Source of the DNA: Tritrichomonas foetus
Lineage: Eukaryota; Parabasalia; Tritrichomonadida; Tritrichomonadidae
Direction of reading: 5' to 3'
Length of the DNA stretch: 13,962 nt
NCBI GenBank assembly: GCA_001839685.1
Contig: MLAK01000031.1
Span: 1 to 13,962 of the forward strand
Every line of letters begins with the position of its first letter. The first letter of the stretch is position 1. Below, one piece after another: positions 7,377 to 13,962 of the stretch. A model generated the notes under the pieces. That model did no database searches. It was not told the origin of the DNA and worked only from the letters and a program-made list of their open reading frames with translations. A program made the translations under genes and the position numbers.

Positions 7377-7954
7377 TTACCATCTAAATGGCGANTCATC
7401 AGAAAATTCACTTGGCATTGAGTCTGGAAAAAAACATATTGGATTCCATTTTTCTTGATTTGGTCTTTCAATCGTTGTATCTGTATCCCTGCTTGAGAAT
7501 GTGCTGTTGAGGACTGCCAGTCTATTTTCTTCATATACTAAAATTTTATGACAGAAAAGATTTCAATACACTCATATTTGTCAAATGGAAATTGAATTAA
7601 TTCAACATCACTGAGTTAAAACTATCAAAATTTTCGCGATTTTTAATTAAAAATCGATAGAAGAAGCGTAAATAGAATTATGGGAAGCAGTATTATAATC
7701 TTTGTGATTCTTGGAAAAAAAGCTTCTCACAATTTTTTTTTAGGCTTCCTCCAAAATCGCTCTTTTTTCGGTTTAATTGTTGCAAAATTTCAAAACTATG
7801 AATAAATATGGCTCATAACTATAAAATATAGATTTAACAATTGACTGAAAGCTGTTCACCCGAAAACTGAAACAATAGCTTCTTCAGAATCATTTTCGAA
7901 ATATTTTTGAATTCGGCCATTTGCGAAGTTTGCGATAAGGGAAATTTTCGTCAT
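7377..7954 (-). pseudogene. Decayed protein gene with multiple single-base frameshifts (about 190 codons)
   Basis: A start-like ATG at 7954 opens MTKISLIANFANGRIQKYFE and runs 32 codons to TGA. Protein-like sequence then continues in changing frames: VNSFQSIVKSIFYSYEPYLF (7859 on), HSFEILQQLNRKKSDFGGSL (7800 on), KNHKDYNTASHNSIYASSID (7712 on), KNRENFDSFN, LSDVELIQFPFDKYECIEIF (7615 on), and finally VYEENRLAVLNSTFSS to ERPNQEKWNPICFFPDSMPS and SPFRW before TAA at 7377. Five junctions behave as one missing base and one (a T7 run near 7718) as one extra base. The Trp, Pro, Cys and Gly content in the last segment is far from random AT-rich translation. The product is unrecognised. Sequencing error at homopolymers is an alternative explanation, but the large neighbouring genes show none. 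Confidence 0.6.
7637..7656. repeat. 20-nt perfect palindrome
   Basis: cgatttttaattaaaaatcg is its own reverse complement and lies at one of the frame changes of the decayed gene at 7377-7954. A hairpin here could promote slippage deletions, but chance is also plausible. Confidence 0.4.
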
Positions 7955-8296
7955 TCTTTTAGCTATTTGGGTTTTGATTTTTGACTGATNGTATTAAGTA
8001 ATACTGATGATAAGGATCATTTTAGTGATTTCGTACGTTAAGACTATTTGGTTTGTATACATCTTCAAATTATTCAAAAATACCCAAAACATTCACAAAA
8101 CTGATTTCAATGAATAATTGCTTCAAAAATCGCTACCATATTTATTAGAAACATTGAAATGCCAGTCACAAAATACTGAAATAATAAATGACATAGAATA
8201 ATCTTCGGAATAATTATAAGAAAAAGTTCCAAACCACGAAATTTCCATTCAATCACTCAGAAAAAGTGATTTTTATCTTCAGAGAAGTAAATCCAT
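7955..8296. other. Region between divergent genes, with weak coding-like traces
   Basis: This stretch separates the decayed minus-strand gene from the plus-strand VPS9 gene and should contain the VPS9 promoter. On the plus strand a frame from 7991 reads VLSNTDDKDHFSDFVR, a TAA (8039-8041), then DYLVCIHLQIIQKYPKHSQN and TGA at 8102; a further frame near 8113-8188 gives IIASKIATIFIRNIEMPVTK. These may be remnants of another decayed gene or chance frames. N at 7990. Confidence 0.3.
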
Positions 8297-9916
8297 ATGA
8301 GGCGATCCCTCAATGGATGTAGGAAAGAACATCCCTTCGATAGTGGGAAGCCATACCTCATTATGTACCCACCAGTGAGCGACAGTCTTACGCGTTTCCT
8401 TGATGCCGTTCCGCTTTACTCGCCTGATTGCCAAAAGCATCTCTCGAAAATGCTCGCACAAAGACAAAAAGTTCAAAACATGATTGTATCTCTCACAAAT
8501 AAACTCAATCAAATCAATATTCTTTTACAAACAGCGCTTGATACTTTCGCTAATTTCAATCGTTATGATCATCAATTATTCACGCATGAAGTTTGTTTTG
8601 TTGTCAACAAATTCATGAAAATATTTCTCAAATACCAGCATTTACGGTATGATCACTTCACGAAAATCATTGAAGCGATGACAGAATTAGATAAAATTAT
8701 TAATTTGTCAATTCAACAGAATGCACCACTAATTATTGAATTCTGGGATTTTGCTACACATTCATTTAACAATTTTGATCCAGAAATGCCAAAGCTTTCA
8801 TTCAAATTAAAATCTTTGTTTAATTATATTAAAAATGCGGGCAATGTTTTGAGAACTCCAGAAGTACCCTTAAACAAAATGGTTGACTTAATGAGAGTTT
8901 TGAGTGATGATGTTGACTCTAAAAGTGGCTTCATTCAATCCAATAAATTTGATATCATTTTTGAAGAGTTTATTGAATATAATAATTTGAGTCCAATATT
9001 TGATCAGATTCTTGGTTTTCGTCCATTCATTCCAAATAAAAGCCCAAAATCATATTTACCATCATCAAGCATTAATGACGATTCAAGTAACAACACAAAA
9101 AGTTGTATTGTTAATTCAAAAAGTGAAATTTCTGGGAATATTTTGAATCACCTTGAGATAATCACAAACTACCTTGAAAAGAGAGCCAAAAGGCCAATAA
9201 CAGAAAATGATTTTCATTTTCATGTTTCATCGACTAATATTACCAATTGTAATGGTAATAATAGAGGAACAAAAAATCACAATTCCCAAAACAATCAAAA
9301 AATAAATATTAAATATTTTGAATCGTATGTGAAATATCTTTACATGAAGATAACATCAACGGAAAAAGCTAATGCAAAAATGTTCACTGTTTTTCGTTGT
9401 GCTGCAATCCGATTTTTATCTCAAAGATATTTTCTTTATCATCAAATTGAACGGTTAAATGGTCCATCAGAAAAGTTCTTATTTAATTGCGGAAAAATTT
9501 TACATCATTCTCCTCGAGAATTAAACATATCACCAAATATAATCCCGAATAATTATTATGATATACCTTTCGAAACTATTATAGAGGATAAAATTTTCAG
9601 AAAAATCATGTCGAATATATTTTCAACACAATTTATTATAAGTCCGATTGATATATGGTATGAAATATCTAAATCAATACGGTTAATAGTTCATTTAATA
9701 AATAGTCTTACAAACATTGACGATGATCATTCAAAAATCTCATTTGATGATTTTTTTACAATTTTACTCCCATTTTATGCCAAATCACAGGTTTTATGCC
9801 CGCAGGAAATGAATGCATTTCTGACTCAATTTATGGGATTAAGAAAGTCAAATGGATTAGAATTTGCAGCAACTTCTATACTAGCTTTATATCGAATTGT
9901 AGCCTTCAACGGGTGA
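8297..9916 (+). CDS. VPS9-domain protein, putative Rab5-type GEF (539 aa)
   Basis: VPS9 domains catalyse GDP/GTP exchange on Rab5/Vps21-class GTPases and so drive early endosome fusion. The C-terminal region (about 445-537) matches the VPS9 pattern: a helix IWYEISKSIRLIVHLINSL, then ISFDDFFTILLPFYAKSQVL (481-500), where D484/D485 occupy the position of the conserved acidic residue, then QFMGLRKSNG and a final helix with the Thr-Ser pair T526-S527. The Tyr that most active VPS9 domains carry just before that Thr appears to be absent. The N-terminal 240 residues are helical (with a coiled-coil-like part at 50-85), and 245-335 is a Ser/Asn-rich linker. The first Met at 8297 is taken as the start; Met23 (MYPPVSDSL) is an alternative and may be better, since the first 22 residues look irregular. 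No introns are seen. The assignment rests on the pattern, not a search. Confidence 0.68.
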   Translation: MRRSLNGCRKEHPFDSGKPYLIMYPPVSDSLTRFLDAVPLYSPDCQKHLSKMLAQRQKVQNMIVSLTNKLNQINILLQTALDTFANFNRYDHQLFTHEVCFVVNKFMKIFLKYQHLRYDHFTKIIEAMTELDKIINLSIQQNAPLIIEFWDFATHSFNNFDPEMPKLSFKLKSLFNYIKNAGNVLRTPEVPLNKMVDLMRVLSDDVDSKSGFIQSNKFDIIFEEFIEYNNLSPIFDQILGFRPFIPNKSPKSYLPSSSINDDSSNNTKSCIVNSKSEISGNILNHLEIITNYLEKRAKRPITENDFHFHVSSTNITNCNGNNRGTKNHNSQNNQKINIKYFESYVKYLYMKITSTEKANAKMFTVFRCAAIRFLSQRYFLYHQIERLNGPSEKFLFNCGKILHHSPRELNISPNIIPNNYYDIPFETIIEDKIFRKIMSNIFSTQFIISPIDIWYEISKSIRLIVHLINSLTNIDDDHSKISFDDFFTILLPFYAKSQVLCPQEMNAFLTQFMGLRKSNGLEFAATSILALYRIVAFNG

Positions 9917-10362
9917 TATATTTTTGTTTGTTGTCATTAAATTTTGTTCTATTATGCTATATCGCTGTTTTTATCGAATAAATAGTATTGTAAATATTGT
10001 TGATATATAAATGATTTTTTATATATAGATTTTGAAAAATCAAATTGTTAAAAACGAAACACTATGTTATTATTAGTATGTAATCATTGTTTCTTTGATA
10101 TAATTTTTCAAAATGTTATTTTTAAAAAAACTCAAATTTGTAGCTCTAAATCAGTTTATTTCGTGTGAATGTGTTAATTTGAATTCAATGAGATAGAGGT
10201 GATCACTTACATGTAATTACATCAAACTAAAAGGTGATATGATTAACAAGAAAGTGTATAGAAAAATTGAATGATGCTTTTCTTATGAATACTATGAATC
10301 GTATAATTTCGATGAATAAAACACTCTTTTATGTCTGTATGAGAGCAGTTAACAGGTGATAA
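9917..10362. other. AT-rich 3' flank of the VPS9 gene
   Basis: No gene, RNA or repeat is evident. A short frame around 10320-10353 (FYVCMRAVNR) and another at 10344-10382 (EQLTGDKQNRINS) lead toward the decayed gene that begins at 10363 and may be its 5' part in other frames. Confidence 0.4.
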
Positions 10363-10605
10363 ACAAAATCGAATAAATTCTTGAAATGTGAAGGAAGGCC
10401 AAAATATGGAAAGTTAAAAAACAATCATAGTAGAATCAAGGATGACACCATTAGAGTTCGATCACTTCTGCTACATCAAAGTTAAATTGACAACTTTTTA
10501 TGTGTTTGTTTTAACGTTAGAGAACACATTTCAGAATATTTTTGCCAAAACTTTTCATTGATAACAGGAAAATACATATTTCTTAGACATTTATATTTCG
10601 ACTAA
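10363..10605 (+). pseudogene. Fragment of an unnamed Lys-rich trichomonad-type protein with an internal stop
   Basis: One plus-strand frame is open for 40 codons, meets TAA (10483-10485), then stays open for 39 more codons to TAA at 10603. The first part reads NKFLKCEGRPKYGKLKNNHS then RIKDDTIRVRSLLLHQS; after the stop it reads IDNFLCVCFNVREHISEYFC. The order G-R-x-K, Lys-rich stretch, H, x-D-D/N-x-x-R, then an aromatic/hydrophobic helix ending I-D/N-F-L resembles a motif I remember from a large family of uncharacterised trichomonad proteins. The function of that family is unknown to me. Replacement of one sense codon by TAA at the family's hydrophobic helix fits a nonsense-mutated remnant. 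No good start codon is visible in frame. Confidence 0.5.
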
Positions 10606-10882
10606 AATGCCCTGAATTTGATTAGTCGCTTTTAATTTTTCAATATATTGAATTTTACAAAATTCACAAAATTTGATATTCATACATTATTTCAATTTTT
10701 GTGTTGTTAGATCATTGAAATAGTTCATTTTCAATTTCATCTGATTTGTAATCAAGCCTTAAAATCATTTTTCTTTCATGAATCAGTATTTATTTCAAGA
10801 GAATTTATTGATTAGAAATTTGGTAAATATCAAGTGTAAATGATCAATCGACTTAACGTGATTTTTTTGAGGTAATATTTGA
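10606..10882. other. AT-rich spacer with interrupted frame
   Basis: The frame of the preceding remnant can be followed with several stops (NQALKSFFFHESVFISREFI near 10750-10810), which may be further decayed 3' sequence of the same gene. No other feature is seen. Confidence 0.25.
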
Positions 10883-11313
10883 TATCGAAATATTTATTCA
10901 AAAGGAACAATATGGCTAACAATTGAACAGATAAATTCCTCAATTTTGAATGAATTCTGTGCTTATCATGAAAATCATCATGAAATTGCTGTTATCAATT
11001 AAGATTTGGAGCGTTGAATTTACATTTCACTATAAAAATTCGGTCAATAATATGGAGAATTGTTCGATTCTTCTGAAATATTTATTGCATTCAATATAAA
11101 TATATTGATCTTTTATATAAATTTATTTTTGTGAGTCACTATTTTTCAATTTTTTTCGGAATTCTAGAAATTAAAATAAATATATTCAATATTTTTGGAA
11201 ATATTCGATATTTCTACTTCGAAAATCCAGAAGTTTTCCATGATTGGTATTTATCATGTTTTATATTCAATATACTGATAAGAAACATCAATCACAAACT
11301 GTATTCATTTTAA
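10883..11313 (+). pseudogene. Possible decayed plus-strand gene, unknown family
   Basis: Three overlapping or adjacent plus-strand frames carry protein-like sequence. 10883-11002 reads YRNIYSKGTIWLTIEQINSS and ends HHEIAVIN. 10968-11099 is a 43-codon frame with a Met, containing IKIWSVEFTFHYKNSVNN and ending LLKYLLHSI. 11131-11313 gives 60 codons without an ATG start, containing YFYFENPEVFHDWYLSCF. The first two join by a one-base shift near 11000. Trp, Glu, His and Cys content is higher than expected from random AT-rich DNA, but no family is recognised and each piece alone could be chance. Confidence 0.3.
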
Positions 11314-11352
11314 TAAGCCTTGTCATTTATTGAAAAGGAAACATTTAGATCA

Positions 11353-11432
11353 CTCACAATTATTTGAGAAATCTAATTCGATATTTATCGAGTTAGATTC
11401 GCAATAGAATATACACAAAAATAATTTGTGAG
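11353..11432. repeat. Nested inverted repeat (hairpin within a stem)
   Basis: The inner hairpin is 11370-11399: 14-nt arms aatctaattcgata and tatcgagttagatt, pairing with a single G-T mismatch around a 2-nt loop. An outer pair flanks it: ctcacaattattt (11353-11365) and aaataatttgtgag (11419-11432), complementary except for one extra T. Together they form a symmetrical 80-nt structure. It may be a small foldback element or a structured RNA; no flanking duplication was established. Confidence 0.6.
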
Positions 11433-11501
11433 CAATTGTTACAGTTTCCATTTTATTAAATATACTATTCAAATAAATAATTTCGGATTTTCTCTTGATT
11501 A

Positions 11502-11794
11502 ATGACACTACAAGGTTCACTGATGTTGTCTTGTGGTGAAGAGGAAAATAGCGATTTCTGAACAGATGAAATATCTTTTCAATTTATGTAAAGAGAAAAA
11601 CTTACATTTTGGAGAAAGTTTTCATGTTTTTACATCGTATAAAGATAATTTGAATCAACTTTTTCTCCAGACAGGATAAGTTTCTGGAAAAAAGAAAAAC
11701 ACTGCATCGTTACATACTAGATAGACTATCGATATATGATTATTAAATTGTTCAGNAGCTTGGTCACTTGACAATTTCGAAAAATGATATTTGA
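11502..11794 (+). pseudogene. Probable decayed plus-strand gene, unknown family
   Basis: An ATG at 11502 opens MTLQGSLMLSCGEEENSDF to TGA (11559). An overlapping frame (Met at 11566, open further upstream to 11524) continues MKYLFNLCKEKNLHFGESFH then VFTSYKDNLNQLFLQTG to TAA at 11677. A third frame takes over at about 11669 with DKFLEKRKTLHRYILDRLSI to TAA at 11744 and reads on through the N at 11756 as LGHLTISKND to TGA. Each hand-over needs a shift of one or two bases and the segments abut without gaps, as expected for one gene accumulating small indels. I do not recognise the protein. Confidence 0.38.
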
Positions 11795-11845
11795 TTTTTT
11801 TTCAGTAAAAAATTATTAATTTGATTTAAATTTCATAGTATAATC

Positions 11846-12902
11846 TTATTTATATTTAAATATTATGAATATATAATTAATTTGAAGTTTAAATGGTTTT
11901 AAAGGGTAGAAAAAATAATAATTTCTAAAACCGTGGTTTTTCAATTTTTCAGGATCTCTAACCCCAAATCCTAGTTATTTTTGATATAATTTATTTTTAT
12001 CAAGTGAAATTAAAAAAATAATGAATAGGCCGTTCTGTACACCAAAGAGTTTTTTTATTTTTGAATTTTTACACATCATCTACTTAATATTTTCTAATTT
12101 TTTCGAGTATAATTACAAATAAATACCATGTATATTTATGATAGACCATTTATTTTTGAACACTCATATTCTAACACAACATTCTTTTCTGAAAAAAATT
12201 GAAATAAAAATCCTAAAAAACTCGAATTTTCATTATTTCGCTATAATTCTTCGTAGAATTTCAATAAATATAATATAATATAAATATATCACATTTTCAA
12301 AGTATTCCTCTGCTTCTACCAATATCTGTAAAAAAGGATGTTTTTTGGTGAAACTTTTTGAATGTCTATTCAATTTCCCCAAACTTCAAAAAATCACAGA
12401 AAAAACAATCTTTATTTGCAATATATTATTGCCAATTTATTAACCATATAATATCAATATCAAATAAAAATTAATTTTCAAAAAAAAGTTATTCGCACCT
12501 TCTGAAAAATGAATTTTAGAAAAAAAAAATGTTTCATAAAAAAAGTCATTTTTCGAAAATGCTTGGTAGAAATTCCTTAAAAATAGCACATTTATTCTGG
12601 TGAAAGCTACCTGCANATCATATAAAAAAATAAGATCAATCTTGGGTCAAAAAGCGATCTTTATACGATGTATGTTTTTATTACATGGAACTAAAAAATG
12701 AATAAAATGCATTAGAATACCTAAATTAATTCATTTTAATCTTCAAAACATTTGAGAATTGAGATCAGTATTGTTATTTCATTATCTTGTCATAACGATA
12801 TAATTTGATAAATAAATAATTCTAAGGTCATTGAATTTTTGTATTGCTATTTCATCTCAAATCATCTTCTAATTGGAATAAAGTAAGTGCTAATTTTTCT
12901 AT
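11846..12902 (-). pseudogene. Possible long decayed minus-strand gene, unknown family
   Basis: Reading leftwards from about 12902, protein-like segments follow each other in shifting frames: EKLALTLFQLEDDLR, NSMTLELFIYQIISL, QDNEITILISILKCFED, SLFDPRLILFFYM, GSFHQNKCAIFKEFLPSIFE, KIHFSEGANNFF, DFLKFGEIE, FHQKTSFFTDIGRSRG, ILVEAEEYFENVIYLYYIIF, VVLEYECSKINGLS, KTLWCTERPIHYFFNF, and the best piece, LGFGVRDPEKLKNHGFRNYY onward (11974 to stop at 11846, 42 codons). Many stops and shifts separate them. The last segment is the most convincing. Stitching the best of three frames in AT-rich DNA can create an illusion of coding, so this whole span is tentative. Confidence 0.28.
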
Positions 12903-12944
12903 CTATGTTGATTTTAATTCTATTTATATACTTTCCAAATCAAA

Positions 12945-13277
12945 ATGATTGTTATTTTTATAATTTCAGAATTCAGAACGTGGATTTTAATTATCAATTT
13001 TAAAATGGTTCAAATTTTTAATATGATAGTTCTTTTTTTCTTTGTAAAGATAATATCTCAAAATAAATGGGATATTATTATCCTTAATTTTATTGAGTTA
13101 ACATATTGCTACATTTTAAAATTTATTCAATTGTCAATGAATGCATTGAATTATATAAATTTTTTGGTGAAATTTAAATTTTCAATATCGCTTTTGTGTA
13201 CTCCTTTAACTCCTTTTTATCAAAAAAAGGGATTCAATATATCCTTGAAAAATCGAATTAAACTTAAATTCTTTTGA
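12945..13277 (+). CDS. Hydrophobic open frame of uncertain reality (110 aa)
   Basis: A plus-strand frame of 110 codons starts at ATG 12945 and ends at TGA 13277. Its length is somewhat beyond chance for this base composition. The product is dominated by Ile, Phe, Leu and Asn with two or three possible membrane segments (for example FNMIVLFFFVKII), a composition also produced by T-rich noncoding DNA. No signature is recognised. The opposite strand has short protein-like pieces at its right end (FNSIFQGYIESLFLIKRS, near 13220-13285), so it may instead be the shadow of decayed sequence on the other strand. Confidence 0.2.
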   Translation: MIVIFIISEFRTWILIINFKMVQIFNMIVLFFFVKIISQNKWDIIILNFIELTYCYILKFIQLSMNALNYINFLVKFKFSISLLCTPLTPFYQKKGFNISLKNRIKLKFF

Positions 13278-13292
13278 TTTCATCAATTCAAA

Positions 13293-13793
13293 TTTTTATG
13301 CGGATAAAAATATCGTTTCTCCAAAGCCTCTGCCACAGTTTTTTGGCTCCTTGGCATTCTTTTCCAGAGTTTTATCCTCATAACTTACCATTCTCTCAAT
13401 TTTTTTTTTTATTAATCTTTTCAATTTCTGTTGAGCATTTCAGGTTTTGAAAACATTCATAAAAATAAAGCTCAATTGAATTTTGTATGAAAAATTTCTT
13501 TCAAAAAAAGTAACTTTTTACAACACCAAATCTAACAATATTCACTTCTAATAAAAATTATTTCTCCAGGAAATGATTGTGCTTGTTATCCTTGTATCAA
13601 CCGAATATGGATTGAAAGTTATAGCCATCATAAAATCTCGGTTTTATATCTTTCTACTTCACCATCATTCCAAATTTTAATGTGGGACTTCTACTTTTTC
13701 TGAATAATTTTCACTTTTTCTATTAAATCTATTAAACAAAATTGTCTTCAGGTTGCTTTTTTCAGAGTTACCATCGAAAAATATTACAGTCAT
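13293..13793 (-). pseudogene. Possible decayed minus-strand gene, continuing from the right edge
   Basis: An ATG at 13793 opens 38 codons (MTVIFFDGNSEKSNLKTILF onward, ending SEKVEVPH) to TAA at 13677. Further left, other frames give KIWNDGEVERYKTEIL, MMAITFNPYSVDTRITSTII (Met at 13631), EVNIVRFGVVKSYFF, KKFFIQNSIELYFYECFQNL, and after an 11-A run IERMVSYEDKTLEKNAKEPK to TAA near 13302. Another frame in the same stretch gives SQKTVAEALEKRYFYPHKN. The start overlaps the end of the 13768-13962 frame, so both may be one gene broken by a one-base shift. The protein family is unknown. Confidence 0.3.
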
Positions 13794-13962
13794 TCCCGAT
13801 TGGTTTTCTGAGTATTTCGATTGGGTTTCCTAGAAAAAGTGGCTTTTTCGAAACTTTTCTGATTGTTTCGAAATGCTTTCTTTTTGTTTCGATTGAAATT
13901 CCCAAAAAAGTGACCTTTTCGATTGAATGTCCGAAAAAAAGTGGCTTTTTCGATTGAATGTC
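13768..13962 (-). CDS. Partial open frame entering from the right edge
   Basis: The minus strand is open from the window edge to TAA at 13768-13770, 64 codons with no start in view. It reads SKKPLFFGHSIEKVTFLGIS, then SKKPLFLGNPIEILRKPIGN, ending NIFRW. The KKPLF-x-G-x-x-IE pattern recurs because of the underlying DNA repeat, although two adjacent DNA copies are read in different frames because the period is not a multiple of three. The plus strand is also open here for 71 codons (13742-13957), so the coding strand, or whether either codes, is undecided. Confidence 0.3.
   Translation of the reverse strand, partial: DIQSKKPLFFGHSIEKVTFLGISIETKRKHFETIRKVSKKPLFLGNPIEILRKPIGNDCNIFRW
13818..13962. 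repeat. Imperfect 30-34-nt repeats running off the right edge
   Basis: Units beginning cgattg and ending agtggctttttc start at about 13818, 13890, 13920 and 13951 (the last cut by the window end). The unit is cgattgaatgtcc, a run of A, then gtggcttttt. Copies at 13890 and 13920 are directly adjacent. The first copy is separated from the others by about 40 bases of related T-rich sequence. The array probably continues beyond the window. Confidence 0.65.

Noticed and set aside
7274..7534. Minus-strand 86-codon frame with an X
   Set aside because: Its first part overlaps the decayed gene in a different frame from the convincing segment ERPNQEKWNPICFF; its tail is translated T-rich spacer.
7377..7954. 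Explaining the frame changes by short introns
   Set aside because: The segments abut with one- or two-base offsets and no paired splice-site motifs, so introns do not fit.
8279..8512. Minus-strand frame of 77 codons
   Set aside because: Overlaps the start of the VPS9 gene, whose 539-codon frame is much stronger.
9796..9981. Plus-strand frame of 61 codons
   Set aside because: Shadow of the VPS9 gene's 3' end with a T-rich tail and a GTG or late start.
11131..11313. Independent 60-codon gene
   Set aside because: No ATG start and T-rich composition; treated only as a possible part of decayed sequence.
1..13962. tRNA, rRNA, CRISPR array or transposase
   Set aside because: No cloverleaf-like conserved arms, no rRNA-like blocks, no spaced direct repeats of CRISPR type, and no DDE-type or reverse-transcriptase motif in any frame I read.

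Overview
This is a strongly AT-rich piece of eukaryotic nuclear DNA. The larger genes are single uninterrupted reading frames, the untranslated ends look short, and one gene encodes the flagellar-transport protein IFT46. A flagellated protist with few introns fits best. The style of the proteins (Asn-rich inserts, a saposin-like protein, a VPS9-domain protein, families of unnamed helical proteins) suggests a parabasalid such as a Tritrichomonas or Trichomonas relative. That taxonomic placement is inference; there is no rRNA here to settle it.

Intact genes, left to right: a large unrecognised helical protein (53-2545, minus); IFT46 (3061-4230, minus); a secreted-looking protein with two saposin-like domains (4799-5503, minus); a small helical protein (6357-6701, minus); and a VPS9-domain protein, a putative Rab5-type exchange factor (8297-9916, plus). 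These are ordinary single genes of a flagellated phagotrophic cell: flagellar transport, endosomal trafficking and a membrane-active secreted protein. Nothing indicates that they form one pathway.

Between and beyond them lies much sequence that is not blank. Several stretches read as protein-like segments that move from frame to frame or are broken by single stops: minus 5817-6087, minus 7377-7954, plus 10363-10605, plus 10883-11313, plus 11502-11794, minus 11846-12902 and minus 13293-13962. I interpret these as decayed genes. The clearest are 7377-7954, which needs about six single-base frameshifts and starts at a good ATG, and 10363-10605, where one in-frame TAA interrupts a segment resembling a lysine-rich motif I associate with unnamed trichomonad proteins. 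In DNA this AT-rich, joining the best frames can mislead, so the other stretches are held with low confidence. The right third of the window (from about 9917) carries no intact recognisable gene.

Repeats and structure: two separate 18-bp x 3 tandem arrays lie on either side of the IFT46 gene, each in an open frame that would give hexapeptide repeats. A nested inverted repeat lies at 11353-11432, and an imperfect 30-34-nt repeat runs off the right edge. Four isolated N bases (7395, 7990, 11756, 12616) all fall outside the intact genes. I found no tRNA, rRNA or CRISPR array, and no clear transposase.
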